A DNA stretch of 64,000 nt from Candidatus Saccharibacteria bacterium oral taxon 488 (GCA_013099195.1 CP039999.1:792992-856991), one strand, 5' to 3'; shown: positions 50,448 to 60,193, counted from the first letter of the stretch. The notes: generated from the letters alone by a model not told the origin. Made by a program: numbers and translations.

Positions 50448-52586
50448 ATGAAACCACTTTTATCCATCATCGTCACCGCCCACCACGAAGGCCTCGTTGC
50501 CCACAAAACTATGCGCTCCATTGAGCGTGCTGTTAGTCTGCTTTGTGATAGCGATATTTCCTACGAAATAATTGTATCAATCGACCGCGGTGATGAAGAA
50601 ACTATTCGCTACTTCAGTAATTATACCGCCCTGCCGATAGATATACACCAATGGAATCATGGCGACCTTGCTAAGTCTCGTAACAGTGCCATCACCAAAG
50701 TACGTGGCCGTTTTATTGCGTTTATCGACGCCGATGATTTGATGAGTGCCAACTGGTTACGCGATAGTGTGCAATTTTTAACGGCCCACCCCTATGGTAA
50801 ATATGTTGCTCATAGCGCATACACTATTGAGTTTGAAGGAGCAAATGCCATCGTTGAAAAAGTTGGCCACACCAATAAAGATCGTGATACGCTACTGAGC
50901 GTACTCTCGGGACGATGGAACTCGGTCATTATTGCGCCAAGTACTTTACTTCGCCAATTCCCATATACACCAAATAGCCCCGGATATGGCTACGAGGATT
51001 GGTTTATGAGCTGTCAGTTCATCCAGCACGGTATCAAAAATGTCCTCATCCCGGAAACCGCTATCTTTGTTCGCCGTAAGGCCACTGGCTCGGAATGGGC
51101 ACGCCAAAAAACTAGCCGCTCAGTGCTCCGCGCCCACGCCCTCTTTAGTCCATCGCACTTTCGTACCATCAAGCTTGACTCGGTTGCCACGCCTGCCTCA
51201 GAGCAGCGGCGCCAAACGAAAAATACCATCAAAGAACTGCTGATTCGTTCTCGCATTCCACTAGGATTGGTTAAGCGCCCGCTGGCAATTATCCGACGCG
51301 GACGCAATGCGTTCAAAAAGAAGAAATCGACACCGGCGACCGAGGTGCTACCAGCGTGGCTTGATGCTGAATGGCGAGCATTACATCATATTGAGAAACT
51401 AATTTTTCCACCACATCCATTACCGACAGTATACCACACAATTACCGATGATCATTATCGTGTTGGCTTGGCGTACTGGCAAATGTGTCGTGATTTACGA
51501 AACGATAGGTATGATTATGTGTTGTTCGTACCGTGGCTCAAGCGTGGCGGTGCTGATCTATTTGCTCTTAACTACGCCAACACCGCTGCGTCACTCGGCA
51601 AGAAAGTTTTGGTTATTGCCACAAATGAAGTTGACGCTAATTACTCAGAGTGGCGACCACGACTTAACATCGACGTAGATTTCGTGCCGTTTGGGACAAT
51701 TACTCGATTTTTCCCGATAGAACAAAAATATAGACTGCTAGAACAATTAATCGAGAATATTCATGCGCCCATACTCCATATTCTCAACTCAGAGCTAGCC
51801 TATGATTTTGTGCGAGATCACGCAGTGTATATCAAGGCCACCGGCAAAAAAGTTATTGCTACGTCCTATAGCCAAAGCACCGATGAAACTGGACGAATAT
51901 TTGGTTTTTCGCACAGTCACCTGCCGCAAGTTTATCACCTGCTGGCCGAGATAACCACCGACAACGAGGCCGTCAAGTCAATGTGGGTTAACGAATATGC
52001 TTATGACGCGGATGCAATCACTGTTCATCATCAACCACTTGATAGCAGTATGTATACACCAATAGCAAAGTTGGCTGGTCAAAGGCGTATTCTTTGGGCG
52101 TCCCGCCTATCACCAGAGAAATTACCTCAATTAGTCGCAGCCATTGCTGATTTGTTGCCGGGTGATGTCCACGTTGATATGTACGGTGACGCATCGAGCG
52201 AGTTTCCCACCCATAAACTACCGTCACATCCACGGGTTCATTACCGCGGCGGCTTTAACGGTATACCGTCACTACCTGTTGATAACTATGACGTCTTTCT
52301 CTATACATCGCTCTTTGACGGCATGCCAAATACGCCAATTGAGATAGCTCTGCGCGGATTGCCCCTAGTAGCAGCACGCGTTGGTGGAGTAGCAGACTTT
52401 GTTGGTACATATGGACAGATTGTTGACGATATCACCAATCCAAAAGCCTACGCTGATGCGTTAACTGTTGTTCTGGACAATCCCAAGACAGCGTTTGCCA
52501 ACGCCCAATCTCTACGAAAGCAGGCGCTACGTGATTTTTCACAAAAAAGGTTTTTGACAGAAGTTAGGCGTATGCTTAAGCGATAA
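50448..52586 (+). CDS. Two-domain glycosyltransferase, GT2 + GT4
   Basis: A 712-residue protein. Residues 1-240 are a GT2 domain (PLLSIIVTAHHEGLVAHKTM, SIDRGDEETIRYF, IAFIDADDLMSANWL with the DxD). A linker follows, and residues about 370-712 are a GT4 domain: WASRLSPEKLPQLVAAIADL and TSLFDGMPNTPIEIALRGLP. Two transferases in one chain could add two sugars in sequence. Donor sugars unknown. Tightly convergent with the large surface protein gene (nine bases). Confidence 0.92.
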   Translation: MKPLLSIIVTAHHEGLVAHKTMRSIERAVSLLCDSDISYEIIVSIDRGDEETIRYFSNYTALPIDIHQWNHGDLAKSRNSAITKVRGRFIAFIDADDLMSANWLRDSVQFLTAHPYGKYVAHSAYTIEFEGANAIVEKVGHTNKDRDTLLSVLSGRWNSVIIAPSTLLRQFPYTPNSPGYGYEDWFMSCQFIQHGIKNVLIPETAIFVRRKATGSEWARQKTSRSVLRAHALFSPSHFRTIKLDSVATPASEQRRQTKNTIKELLIRSRIPLGLVKRPLAIIRRGRNAFKKKKSTPATEVLPAWLDAEWRALHHIEKLIFPPHPLPTVYHTITDDHYRVGLAYWQMCRDLRNDRYDYVLFVPWLKRGGADLFALNYANTAASLGKKVLVIATNEVDANYSEWRPRLNIDVDFVPFGTITRFFPIEQKYRLLEQLIENIHAPILHILNSELAYDFVRDHAVYIKATGKKVIATSYSQSTDETGRIFGFSHSHLPQVYHLLAEITTDNEAVKSMWVNEYAYDADAITVHHQPLDSSMYTPIAKLAGQRRILWASRLSPEKLPQLVAAIADLLPGDVHVDMYGDASSEFPTHKLPSHPRVHYRGGFNGIPSLPVDNYDVFLYTSLFDGMPNTPIEIALRGLPLVAARVGGVADFVGTYGQIVDDITNPKAYADALTVVLDNPKTAFANAQSLRKQALRDFSQKRFLTEVRRMLKR

Positions 52587-52595
52587 TTGTCCGTC

Positions 52596-55259
52596 CTACT
52601 CGCGCACCCTCATCTCTCCCTTCACCGCCTCATTACCAGTCTCAAGCGGTGGAGCAGCATATTCGTGCCAAGTACGGCCGTCAAAGGTGGAGAAGTAGGC
52701 GCGGTAGACACCAACTGGGAAGGAACGAGTGGTCTTGAATTCTTGTTCTTGACCAGGTTGAATGGTGGTTGGTTGGAGGCAGCCGAGATCATAGTTTGCT
52801 CCATGTTGGTTGCGCATAATGAGACAGGTGCGGTTAGTGGTAGTGATGGGTTGGCTGGCAAAGTTCTTGATCTTAAAGGTGGTAGTGACTGGCTCACCGG
52901 CACGTGGAGAGGGGTTGGAGAAAGTGATACCCTGGGTGAGAGTGGGATTGGGGAGGATGGTGAACGATAAGCTGGTTACCTCCTTGCCAGTCACCCCCGG
53001 CAGTGCTGCCCCCTCATGCCAACGGCTACCGTCGTATAGTGCAAAGAAGGCTCTATACGTGCCCGGTTTGTCAAAAGGACGACTGAGCGAAAACTGCACA
53101 CTACCATGTGGGGCAATTCCCTTTGTTGACTGACAACCAAGGTCATGATTTTCGCCACGTGGACCCCGAATAATGTAGCACAAGCGCTGATCAGTCTGCG
53201 ACACCGCCGAACTAAGATTACGCAGAGTGAATGAGCCGGTCAGCTTGTCACCAGCACGCGCTCGCGCTGGCGTTATCGATAATCCCTGCGACATAACGAC
53301 ATCTTGCAGCACCCTCATCTCTCCCTTCACCGCCTCATTACCAGTCTCAAGCGGTGGAGCAGCATATTCGTGCCAAGTACGGCCGTCAAAGGTGGAGAAG
53401 TAGGCGCGGTAGACACCAACTGGGAAGGAACGAGTGGTCTTGAATTCTTGTTCTTGACCAGGTTGAATGGTGGTTGGTTGGAGGCAGCCGAGATCATAGT
53501 TTGCTCCATGTTGGTTGCGCATAATGAGACAGGTGCGGTTAGTGGTAGTGATGGGTTGGCTGGCAAAGTTCTTGATCTTAAAGGTGGTAGTGACTGGCTC
53601 ACCGGCACGTGGAGAGGGGTTGGAGAAAGTGATACCCTGGGTGAGAGTGGGATTGGGGAGGATGGTGAACTGCGCCCGGTTACCAGCACTAGCCGGCGTT
53701 GGCACCGGATACTGCGCCTCGGTCCAGGTCGTCCCCTTGTCGAGAGTGCCGCTAATTCGCACCTTGTATATACCGCTTTCCCGCGGAATAAACTCCCGGT
53801 CATAGGCATAGGTTGCACCCGGCGCAAGGCTGTTGACTGTATCAAAACTAGCGTCAGCATTTCGTCCACTCGGACTAGTAATTGCCGCGCCAAAATAACC
53901 GAGGTCAACTGGCTTCGGACTATTGTTTTTAACCGTGAAGCGAATCCGCGTTGATTGCCCGACGTGGGTTCGTTGGTTCTGAATAGTTACTGGAGAAGTT
54001 ACTGTTGGCGCCGTCTGCACGAACGTTGACACTTCACGACTATAGCCCGGAGCTGATTCTGGATAATTGTTACTCCAACCGTTGCCCTCACGGTAATTTG
54101 TGATCCAGAACTTATAATCCTCCTCTTTCGTTAACTTAGTTGTCACTCGGTAGGTATATGTCTGCCATGGCTCAAGAACAACCCGCTGACTGCCAAAATC
54201 GTGGTTATTCCACTTACTGTCGCGGGCAGCTATCGCCATAGTGCCTAGATCGCGACGCTGATTTGTAGCATTACGGATAGTGAATGATGCCGTGATTGTC
54301 ATGTCTGTAAATAGTTTTGACCCGGTCCCCTCCGTTCTCACTGACAACGGCGATTCAATTCGCACAGATTTCAGCGGCGAACCAAACCATTCATTAAAGA
54401 AGCGCCAGAAATTACGATTGCCATATGCTCCACAGTGGGCCGTCCCTGGATAGGCGTTGAGCGCACCTTGATTTGGTTGATATGGGGTGTAGTTATACAA
54501 ATTAGCTGTTGCTTGATTCTCGATATATACCCATGAGCCGCCGCAGGCTGCGTTTGTGTTATACTGGATATAATTTGACCGACCAGCCTTGTAGCGATAT
54601 TCACCCGGCCGATTAGTATATAGCCGGAATTGGCGCGCCGCCATCCGCAATTGATTGTACATGCCAGCATACTCATTTGAACAATTCGCTGTATTACCTG
54701 GTCCGCTGTCCGGACAAGCAAAGCCCATAGCATACTTGTACTGACTCTTGAGTGGCCAGACATCAGTAAATAACGACCCCTGTTCTTTCTTTAGTGTCAC
54801 CAGCATTACTTGTGGATTAATGCCGAATTCTTTTGATACATTCCAAATAATATTGGCCACCGACAGGCCGCCAGCAAACCAGCCGCCTCCTTTTTCAAAT
54901 GAGGTTTCTTTCGTGCTTGGATTTTCATGATAATCACGCAGGCAGGCATACGGTGGCCCATGCCAACCGCGTTTGGCTGCATATTGCGCTCGCGTACCTC
55001 CGCCATACTCGGACGGCCCAGTTCCCCACGTATCGCAGGCTGGCGTATGACTGTTGATAAAGTTTTGGATGTCTTGAACACTTGAAAATGTATTGGTGTC
55101 ATAAAAAACATTGTCATCAATAATTCGCCCAGGGCTCCATGGCGACAACGCCCCTGTTTTTGGCCAGAAGACAACCCCTAGGCCAACAACACCAAGGACG
55201 GCCAGTGTATATCCGACACGCTTTAGCCAGGACGGTTTCATATTCTGTAACTGAATCAT
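52596..55259 (-). CDS. Surface protein: lysozyme-like domain plus Ig-like repeats
   Basis: An 887-residue exported protein. A membrane helix at residues 14-32 anchors it. Residues 45-300 match the domain of actinobacterial hemagglutinin-like secreted proteins, with GINPQVMLVTLKKEQGSLFT (Glu159 as candidate catalytic residue), then YAMGFACPDSG and NPQ-type folds, and ATANLYNYTPYQPNQGALNA. It probably binds or cuts peptidoglycan. The rest is about five CARDB/Ig-like domains; the same 120-residue domain occurs twice, identical, with a different domain between (period 235 residues). It overlaps the preceding 197-residue gene by four bases. A host-contact role is plausible for an epibiont but is inferred. 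Confidence 0.85.
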   Translation of the reverse strand: MIQLQNMKPSWLKRVGYTLAVLGVVGLGVVFWPKTGALSPWSPGRIIDDNVFYDTNTFSSVQDIQNFINSHTPACDTWGTGPSEYGGGTRAQYAAKRGWHGPPYACLRDYHENPSTKETSFEKGGGWFAGGLSVANIIWNVSKEFGINPQVMLVTLKKEQGSLFTDVWPLKSQYKYAMGFACPDSGPGNTANCSNEYAGMYNQLRMAARQFRLYTNRPGEYRYKAGRSNYIQYNTNAACGGSWVYIENQATANLYNYTPYQPNQGALNAYPGTAHCGAYGNRNFWRFFNEWFGSPLKSVRIESPLSVRTEGTGSKLFTDMTITASFTIRNATNQRRDLGTMAIAARDSKWNNHDFGSQRVVLEPWQTYTYRVTTKLTKEEDYKFWITNYREGNGWSNNYPESAPGYSREVSTFVQTAPTVTSPVTIQNQRTHVGQSTRIRFTVKNNSPKPVDLGYFGAAITSPSGRNADASFDTVNSLAPGATYAYDREFIPRESGIYKVRISGTLDKGTTWTEAQYPVPTPASAGNRAQFTILPNPTLTQGITFSNPSPRAGEPVTTTFKIKNFASQPITTTNRTCLIMRNQHGANYDLGCLQPTTIQPGQEQEFKTTRSFPVGVYRAYFSTFDGRTWHEYAAPPLETGNEAVKGEMRVLQDVVMSQGLSITPARARAGDKLTGSFTLRNLSSAVSQTDQRLCYIIRGPRGENHDLGCQSTKGIAPHGSVQFSLSRPFDKPGTYRAFFALYDGSRWHEGAALPGVTGKEVTSLSFTILPNPTLTQGITFSNPSPRAGEPVTTTFKIKNFASQPITTTNRTCLIMRNQHGANYDLGCLQPTTIQPGQEQEFKTTRSFPVGVYRAYFSTFDGRTWHEYAAPPLETGNEAVKGEMRVRE
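52604..53670. repeat. 362-bp identical repeat, period 705 bp
   Basis: Bases 52604-52965 recur at 53309-53670 with no difference seen by eye. The repeat codes for one Ig-like domain of the surface protein. The offset of 705 bp is a whole number of codons (235). Confidence 0.95.
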
Positions 55260-55849
55260 CGTAACCCCTCCTTGCGGAACGACGGCCCATTTGTAGATTC
55301 TCCAACATATGCACTCGATGAGTAAGTAACTTTAATTGACATGTCAGTGCCCGATGGTAATTCTGACAGTGGAATCTCGGCCATCCGACAATTCGTCGAG
55401 CTCGGACCAGCGTATGCGCCAGTTTGGCGCGAAACTTGACCACCAGACCAGTAGACCGTGAAGGTACAGCTGCCACCATTTTCGACAATAGCGTTAACGC
55501 CGCCATCAATCTGTAGATGCTGGCGATCACCACTCAGACCGTAACCACTTACGATTGGCGTCACTGCTCGTTTTGAACCGCGTTGCTCGCCAGGACCGGC
55601 TGGCTTATCGGAGCTGCGACCATCGCGCTCTTCTGGCTTCGTCTTACTGTCGTCAACTTTCTTATTGCCGTCTTTGTTGCTGTTATTTTCCTTTGCTCGG
55701 GACGAATTAGCATCATCCTTGGCCCGCTCTGTTTGTTGTGGCCGCGTTACCACATAAACAACCGCCGCAATAGCAATCACGAGGACCACGCTCACTAAAC
55801 TAATGATTATAGCCCTGGTCTTCTTTGACGGTGTTTGTTTAACTCGCAT
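55256..55849 (-). CDS. Membrane-anchored protein with a charged stalk
   Basis: A 197-residue protein: a basic N-terminus, one membrane helix (residues 13-34, IIISLVSVVLVIAIAAVVYV), a 60-residue stalk rich in Lys, Asp, Asn and Ser, and a C-terminal domain of about 95 residues with two Cys residues that may form a disulfide. It ends four bases inside the surface protein gene, so the two are made together and may form one surface complex. A GGGGA site lies 9 bases before the ATG. Family not recognised. Confidence 0.72.
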   Translation of the reverse strand: MRVKQTPSKKTRAIIISLVSVVLVIAIAAVVYVVTRPQQTERAKDDANSSRAKENNSNKDGNKKVDDSKTKPEERDGRSSDKPAGPGEQRGSKRAVTPIVSGYGLSGDRQHLQIDGGVNAIVENGGSCTFTVYWSGGQVSRQTGAYAGPSSTNCRMAEIPLSELPSGTDMSIKVTYSSSAYVGESTNGPSFRKEGLR

Positions 55850-55933
55850 AGTGTTGTTTCCCCTGTTTTATCCTATCAGCTTAAGCATAACAGTTAATCG
55901 TTGGGTTTTCAATATTTTTGCCAATAAAGATGC

Positions 55934-55939
55934 TATAAT
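55934..55939 (+). promoter_or_regulatory. -10 box of GT2 gene (leaderless type)
   Basis: TATAAT preceded by TGC (an extended -10), seven bases before ATG 55947. Confidence 0.65.
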
Positions 55940-55946
55940 ATCCCGT

Positions 55947-56951
55947 ATGAAAGCACAGAAATCCCAAGTTAAACCACCATTGGTGTCAATTATTACCGCT
56001 ACCTATAATGACGAAACATATATTGAGTCCTCAATTCGCTCCGTGCTGTCACAAGATTTTACCGATTTTGAGTACCTCATTATTAATGATGGATCGACCG
56101 ATAATACAAAAAAAATTGTTCAGCGCCTCCAAAAGGAAGATGACCGCATCCGCCTCATTAATCAAAAAAACAGCGGCCTCGTGGCTTCACTCAACCACGG
56201 CATTACCGAAGCGCGTGGTACCTACATTGCCCGTATTGATGGCGACGATGAGTGGCTACCGCACAAGCTCAGGACTCAAGTCGCTATGCTTGAAGCAAAT
56301 AAAAACCTAGTTCTGGTTGGCGGTGGCGCAGAGATCATGAATCAAGATAGCGTGCCGACTGGTTTTATTTTTAATGTTGCTCGCAATGAAGATATTAGAC
56401 TCGGTCTTTGCATTTTTAATCAATTCTGCCATTCATCGGTCATTTATCGCCGTCAGACAGCACTTGATGCTGGTCTTTACCCTGACACCTGTCCAGCCGA
56501 GGATTATGACCTGTTTAGTAAATTTGCCGAACATGGTGAACTTGCCAACGTACCTTACCCTATTTTTCGCTATCGCATCAGTGACGGCAGTATTTCGGCA
56601 AGAAGGCGCGATGAGCAAAACAATCTTGCTAAGAAATTTTCTCATCGTAATTGGGACAATATTCAACCGACGGTCACCAGCCGTGCCGATATTAAACGCG
56701 CCTTCGCCTATTATCTCAAAAATCCAATCAACCATGATTTTGGAATTAGCCACAAGCACGCCTACACCTTTGTGCTCATGCGCATTGGCTATCGCATGCT
56801 TCAAAAGGGAAAGATCAGCAAGGGACTTCATCAACTCTGGAACGTAGCATCAACTGGTCGCACTGCCGCCAAGATCGTTGTTAAGTGGGGACTTGATATT
56901 ATTAAGATTAAACTACAACCATCACGTCGAAAAGCAAAAACAGCGGTTTAA
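55947..56951 (+). CDS. Glycosyltransferase family 2 protein
   Basis: A 334-residue GT2 enzyme: VSIITATYNDETYIESSIRS, LIINDGSTDNTKKIVQRL, ARIDGDDEWLPHKL (DxD) and CPAEDYDLFSKFA (catalytic-base ED). The start is ATG 55947, seven bases after TATAAT; an in-frame TTG-like start 48 codons earlier would place nonsense sequence in front. Cytoplasmic, transferring a sugar onto the growing glycan. It is convergent with the Wzt gene. Confidence 0.92.
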   Translation: MKAQKSQVKPPLVSIITATYNDETYIESSIRSVLSQDFTDFEYLIINDGSTDNTKKIVQRLQKEDDRIRLINQKNSGLVASLNHGITEARGTYIARIDGDDEWLPHKLRTQVAMLEANKNLVLVGGGAEIMNQDSVPTGFIFNVARNEDIRLGLCIFNQFCHSSVIYRRQTALDAGLYPDTCPAEDYDLFSKFAEHGELANVPYPIFRYRISDGSISARRRDEQNNLAKKFSHRNWDNIQPTVTSRADIKRAFAYYLKNPINHDFGISHKHAYTFVLMRIGYRMLQKGKISKGLHQLWNVASTGRTAAKIVVKWGLDIIKIKLQPSRRKAKTAV

Positions 56952-57003
56952 TAGTGCAGGATATTAAATTTGTTATTAAACCGCTAGACGGGCTATGCTT
57001 TGT

Positions 57004-58185
57004 CTATTTATGGTCATGGTGCCACTGCCGCGGGATCAGTGTGAGTCCACCAAATGACTGTCCAACCGCTGAAAAATCCTTCGTAATTGTGAACTCCTCG
57101 GCACGATACGCAACATCGTATTTTACTGATCCATCGTGATTGAGGAGATTAACATCAACATAGTACGACCCCGGACCCAAGTTTGCTTCGATATCGAGTG
57201 TCAGTTTTTTGTCTTTCGGTAGCTCAGCGAATCCCTCACGATTAGTAATAAAATTCGATATTAAATCACTGTCCTTCCGATACAAATCAACCATGATTGC
57301 TCGCGTCTTATCGTGACGCCAAGCAATATCAAACGAGATAGTCTCGCCAACTTTAAAGCTGCGCTGTTTTTTACCTGTCGCGCCGCGGATCGTAACATCA
57401 ACATTTTCACCAGTATATTGCCGATTTCTATCAATACTTGCGTCAATCACTGCTTGATTGAGCCGACTATACTCGTCAGCCACCTGCACTGGGTCTCCCT
57501 CTTTGATAATTGTGCCGTCTTGGATTAGTACGGCACGATTACAAAACTTCTTGACTGTTTCCATATCATGGGTAACCAGAACAACCGTCTGGCCACTTGC
57601 CTTGTACTGCTCAAATATATCAATACACTTGCGCTGAAACGCCTCATCACCGACAGCCAACACTTCATCAAAAATCATAATATCATTACGCGCCTTAATT
57701 GCTACCGAAAACGCCAATCGTACCTGCATACCCGACGAATAATTTTTTAGCTTCTGATCCATGAACGGTTCAAGTTCAGCAAAGGCAACGATCTCATCAT
57801 ACATTGCTTCCATCTCTTTACGAGTGAACCCAAGTAGCGCTCCATTCAAAAAAACGTTGTCTCGGCCAGACAGCTCCGGGTTGAAGCCAACACCCAGTTC
57901 AATAAATGGTGTCAGCTTACCATGTAGCTGAATACTACCGCTCGTCGGTTGATATACACCGGCGAGAATTTTAAGCATGGTACTTTTTCCCGAGCCATTC
58001 CGACCAACAACGCCGAAAAAATCGCCCTGATTAACAGTAAAACTAACCCCGTCTAGTACTTTCTGGACGGTCTTTTTGTTTCGCTTGATAATGTTAACGA
58101 AGGCATGTTTAATGCTTGAGTTTTTAGTCTGCGGCAGTACAAACTCTTTGTGTATATCCTTGACTACAATAGCCGGTCTTGTCAT
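57004..58185 (-). CDS. wzt: Polysaccharide ABC exporter ATPase, Wzt-like
   Basis: A 393-residue protein. Residues 1-245 are an ABC ATPase with GRNGSGKST, YSSGMQVRLAFSVA, IMIFDEVLAVGDEAFQ and VTHD. Residues about 265-393 are a beta-rich Wzt-type carbohydrate-binding domain (FKVGETISFDIAWRHDKTRA, LTLDIEANLGPGSYYVDVNL), which recognises the end of the finished chain before export. It follows the permease gene directly (stop at 58186, start at 58185). Confidence 0.94.
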   Translation of the reverse strand: MTRPAIVVKDIHKEFVLPQTKNSSIKHAFVNIIKRNKKTVQKVLDGVSFTVNQGDFFGVVGRNGSGKSTMLKILAGVYQPTSGSIQLHGKLTPFIELGVGFNPELSGRDNVFLNGALLGFTRKEMEAMYDEIVAFAELEPFMDQKLKNYSSGMQVRLAFSVAIKARNDIMIFDEVLAVGDEAFQRKCIDIFEQYKASGQTVVLVTHDMETVKKFCNRAVLIQDGTIIKEGDPVQVADEYSRLNQAVIDASIDRNRQYTGENVDVTIRGATGKKQRSFKVGETISFDIAWRHDKTRAIMVDLYRKDSDLISNFITNREGFAELPKDKKLTLDIEANLGPGSYYVDVNLLNHDGSVKYDVAYRAEEFTITKDFSAVGQSFGGLTLIPRQWHHDHK

Positions 58186-58995
58186 CTAAATATCCTCCGC
58201 AAATGAACGTTGCTTACGCTGGAAATACCACCACCCCAGCCCAAACAGCCCAAGGGTTATCGCGATCGGGATGAACCATAGTAACGGGTTGTGAAACGTC
58301 TGCCAAATCGTTTGAGAGGCTGAATTATTGGGCATGAGTACATGCCGAGCATCCTGAATAATTTGTGTGACTGGGTTTAAAAACGCCACCTTCTGGATAA
58401 CTGCAGGCATATAGATGATGGCAAAGATGATACCACTGGCATAGAACCCAGCCTGCAACAAAATCTCCCAGATATACGCGATATCACGAAACGTTACGTA
58501 GAGTGCCGAGAGTAGCAGAGATAGGCCAATTGATAGCAAAAATAACTGGGCAATTATTGGGATTAACAACAACCATAACAAGGTTGGCATCAAACCACTC
58601 AGTAGCGCAAAAATTATCACCACAACCATCCCGAGACCAAGGTTGATCAGCGCCGAGACAGAACTAGCAACCACCAGGAGGTGTCTCGGGATTGCTACTT
58701 TACGAATTAGTTGCCCATTTTCCACTACCGAACGAGTACCTACCATCGTTGCCTCAGAGAAAAAATTCCATAGCACGACGCCAACTAATAACCAGACGCC
58801 AAAATATTCAATCCCTTTACTGCCCTGTGGGAACGCATAGGTAAACAATACATATAAAATGCCGAATATGAACAGCGGCTTCAGGAGTGACCACACGTAC
58901 CCGAGGGCAGAGTTTTGGTAGCGAACTTTAAAGTCCGTGCTGACCATCGCGCGCAAAATTGCCCGATTTTTTTCATTACCAAAGAGATGTTTCAC
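58186..58995 (-). CDS. wzm: Polysaccharide ABC exporter permease, Wzm-like
   Basis: A 269-residue ABC-2 permease with six helices, and the N-terminal RYQNSALGYVWSLLKPLFIF segment typical of TagG/Wzm. It exports the lipid-linked polymer with Wzt. GTG 58995 is the likely start: TATAAT lies six bases before it, and no Shine-Dalgarno site is present. The window thus has both an ABC-type route and a polymerase/ligase gene for surface glycan. Confidence 0.92.
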   Translation of the reverse strand: MKHLFGNEKNRAILRAMVSTDFKVRYQNSALGYVWSLLKPLFIFGILYVLFTYAFPQGSKGIEYFGVWLLVGVVLWNFFSEATMVGTRSVVENGQLIRKVAIPRHLLVVASSVSALINLGLGMVVVIIFALLSGLMPTLLWLLLIPIIAQLFLLSIGLSLLLSALYVTFRDIAYIWEILLQAGFYASGIIFAIIYMPAVIQKVAFLNPVTQIIQDARHVLMPNNSASQTIWQTFHNPLLWFIPIAITLGLFGLGWWYFQRKQRSFAEDI

Positions 58996-59001
58996 TCCCT
59001 G

Positions 59002-59007
59002 ATTATA
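59002..59007 (-). promoter_or_regulatory. -10 box of wzm-wzt (leaderless type)
   Basis: TATAAT preceded by TGG (an extended -10), six bases before GTG 58995. Confidence 0.7.
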
Positions 59008-59028
59008 CCAAATTACACCAAAAAGATA

Positions 59029-59034
59029 TATACT
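59029..59034 (+). promoter_or_regulatory. -10 box of GT4 gene (leaderless type)
   Basis: TATACT followed by TGTAAA, then ATG 59041: a six-base gap. It diverges from the wzm promoter 22 bases away. Confidence 0.65.
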
Positions 59035-59040
59035 TGTAAA

Positions 59041-60186
59041 ATGAATCGGTTACGAGTTGTTATCGTACGAAATGCCGCACCTCATGATTTTGGTGGTGGC
59101 GAGCGATTTCCAGTGTTCTTAGCTCAGGAGCTACGAGAGCTGGGCCATTTGCCGGTTATTTTTAGTCACCACATGACACTCTGTGACTACGCTAAGCACG
59201 AACGGTTGACTTATCGCCGCTCTTGGTGGTGGTCTCAACAAAACTGGAGCGGCCGGCGAGTTGTATTAACACCACTATATATACTCTGGCAGCTGCTACT
59301 CACTTTGTATTATATTATCCAATTTCATCGCTACAAAGCTGACGTTGTTCACCTGCAGAGTAAGGATGATTTTATTGCCGGGTCAATCGCTGGTAAGCTT
59401 ATCGGTGCTCGCGTTATCTGGACCGACCACGCTGACCTCAAGCATGTCTGGAAACAGCTCGGCGTATGGTATAAAAACCCGACTGGTAAGCTGGTTGCTT
59501 GGGCGGCACGCTTTGCCGACGCAATTACCCTCGTTAGCCAGAGTGAATGCCGCCTTGTCTCTGATAATCTGCCGTCAACCTCACCAATTCATCACAAATT
59601 AACCGTTATCTATAATGGTGTCAACGACCAGAAGCCACCACACGCACCCATCAAAAGCCGCCTGTTCACGTTCTGTATTGCCGGCCGTCTGGTTGTTGAT
59701 AAGGGAATTAGTGAAGCAATCGCTGCATTCAAACGACTTCACGCTACACATCACAACACGCGCCTCATTCTGATCGGTGACGGACCAGATCGTTCACGGT
59801 TTGAGAAACAGACCACAGGGTTACCGGTTACTTTTCGCGGCCACCAAACAGACCCCCTCCCTGAAGTTGCCGCCGCTGACGTATATCTTCATCCAACATA
59901 CCACGAGGGGTTTAGTGTTTCACTCGTTGAGGCCAGCATGCTACAGCTACCAATTATCGCCACTGACGTTGGTGGCAATCCGGAGATTATTCATCATAAT
60001 AAGACCGGCCTCCTCGTCCCCTCAAAGAACTCAGTGGCGCTACATGATGCCATGGAGCAGCTATATTCTAATTCCAGGCTTCGCGCACATCTAGCCACCG
60101 CTGCCCGCCGTCAATATCTCGCCTCGTTTGTTTTTCATACCATCGTCAAAACGCAATTTATTCCTTTATATGAAAACGGGTTATAA
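59041..60186 (+). CDS. Glycosyltransferase family 4 protein
   Basis: A 381-residue GT-B enzyme: LRVVIVRNAAPHDFGGGERF at the N-terminus, IAGRLVVDKGISEAIAAFKR in the donor domain, and YHEGFSVSLVEASMLQLPII as the E-x7-E region. The ATG at 59041 is chosen from a TATACT six bases upstream. It transfers a sugar to the glycan chain. The -10 box of the next gene is made from its last codons (stop at 60184-60186). Confidence 0.92.
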   Translation: MNRLRVVIVRNAAPHDFGGGERFPVFLAQELRELGHLPVIFSHHMTLCDYAKHERLTYRRSWWWSQQNWSGRRVVLTPLYILWQLLLTLYYIIQFHRYKADVVHLQSKDDFIAGSIAGKLIGARVIWTDHADLKHVWKQLGVWYKNPTGKLVAWAARFADAITLVSQSECRLVSDNLPSTSPIHHKLTVIYNGVNDQKPPHAPIKSRLFTFCIAGRLVVDKGISEAIAAFKRLHATHHNTRLILIGDGPDRSRFEKQTTGLPVTFRGHQTDPLPEVAAADVYLHPTYHEGFSVSLVEASMLQLPIIATDVGGNPEIIHHNKTGLLVPSKNSVALHDAMEQLYSNSRLRAHLATAARRQYLASFVFHTIVKTQFIPLYENGL

Positions 60187-60187
60187 T
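60182..60187 (+). promoter_or_regulatory. -10 box of GT4 gene (leaderless type)
   Basis: TATAAT overlaps the TAA stop of the previous gene and lies six bases before ATG 60194. Confidence 0.65.
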
Positions 60188-60193
60188 ATGCCT

